A stretch of 34,806 bases of DNA from Lactobacillus hamsteri DSM 5661 = JCM 6256 (GTDB lineage Bacteria; Bacillota; Bacilli; Lactobacillales; Lactobacillaceae). A program made the position numbers and the translations under genes. Positions 34,650 through 34,806 of the stretch are shown here, piece after piece. The stretch lies in the NCBI RefSeq assembly GCF_000615445.1, contig NZ_BALY01000019.1, forward strand, positions 1 to 34,806. Direction: 5' to 3'. The notes below the pieces were generated by a model that was given only the letters and a program-made list of their open reading frames with translations, was not told the origin of the DNA and made no database searches. Positions within the stretch are counted from its first letter, which is position 1; each line of letters begins with the position of its first letter.

Positions 34650-34775
34650 AGAAAGAAAAATGAAGCCAGCTGCTTATTCTGAATTACATAAGAGAACATA
34701 CTACAAACGTAAACGCATGCTATTCACTTATTGAAAAATCAGAAAAAGTAGATATTCTGGCTTCATTCCTTTCAT
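34650..34775 (-). ncRNA. Candidate rod-like structured RNA at the right end
   Basis: No convincing gene is seen in 34516-34806. This part forms a long imperfect hairpin. The outer helix AATGAAGCCAG (34659-34669) pairs with CTGGCTTCATT (34757-34767), and GAAAG/CTTTC lie outside it. Further helices pair 34677-34682 with 34739-34744, 34688-34692 with 34727-34731, and 34694-34699 with 34717-34725 (three-base bulge). On the minus strand the 3' arm is followed by TTTTTCTTTC. Its general plan resembles the structure at 25-175. A 24-codon frame at 34660-34734 lies inside but has no good ribosome site. The RNA could be a small RNA, a long terminator, or a small mobile repeat. Confidence 0.4.
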
Positions 34776-34806
34776 ATAACGTAACTAAAATATATCATAC
34801 TATTTG

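Noticed and set aside
34660-34734. 24-codon plus-strand frame (MKPAAYSELHKR start)
   Set aside because: It sits inside the rod-like hairpin, with only a weak purine run before it and no family match; the RNA structure explains the sequence better.
34560-34806. Known RNAs (tmRNA, SRP RNA, T-box)
   Set aside because: The SRP domain IV motif, tmRNA ends and the T-box sequence were looked for and not found on either strand.
1-34806. CRISPR arrays, tRNA and rRNA genes, prophage genes
   Set aside because: No regularly spaced repeats, tRNA-like cloverleafs, rRNA segments or phage proteins were recognised.

Overview
The window reads as a chromosomal segment of a low-GC Gram-positive bacterium, most likely Lactobacillus in the strict sense (acidophilus/helveticus/crispatus type). 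The basis is protein-level resemblance, the Firmicutes gene order rimP-nusA-ylxR-ylxQ-infB-rbfA-truB-ribF and rpsB-tsf-pyrH-frr-uppS-cdsA-rseP-proS-polC, AT-rich DNA, strong AGGAGG ribosome binding sites and frequent TTG/GTG starts. Species cannot be fixed from the sequence alone.

Layout. (1) 1-199: downstream of ribF, a long imperfect hairpin with its own candidate promoter, a possible small RNA. (2) 200-7613, minus strand: the translation/transcription cluster rimP, nusA, ylxR, ylxQ, infB, rbfA, truB, ribF, with a clear promoter and a leader terminator hairpin ahead of rimP. (3) 7625-17763, minus: pyrH, frr, uppS, cdsA, rseP, proS, polC, nearly gapless: UMP kinase, ribosome recycling, undecaprenyl and CDP-diacylglycerol lipid synthesis, membrane protease, prolyl-tRNA synthetase and replicative polymerase. 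(4) 17861-19261: an IS200/IS605-family element carrying only tnpB, inserted between tsf and pyrH. (5) 19313-21301, minus: rpsB-tsf with a structured leader. (6) 21304-24822: a tRNA methyltransferase/GIY-YIG fusion, an acyltransferase, a GNAT protein and cyclopropane fatty acid synthase. (7) 24884-30396, minus: a heterodimeric ABC exporter pair followed by pepO. (8) 30480-34515: yneF, ynzC, lexA with a LexA box, an SGNH hydrolase, a uracil-DNA glycosylase-like protein, a NUDIX hydrolase and signal peptidase I. (9) 34516-34806: three hairpins, including a second long rod-like structure.

The most important caution is that three genes, infB, polC and tnpB, each carry an apparent single-base deletion. 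In each case restoring one base gives a full-length protein. infB and polC are essential, so sequencing or assembly error is the likeliest explanation.

I found no clearly new defence or biosynthetic system. The best leads are the two long rod-like RNA candidates at the window ends, the rimP-nusA leader hairpin (a likely attenuator), a family 4 UDG-like protein with no cysteines, the methyltransferase/GIY-YIG fusion, and the tnpB element with its candidate guide-RNA end.
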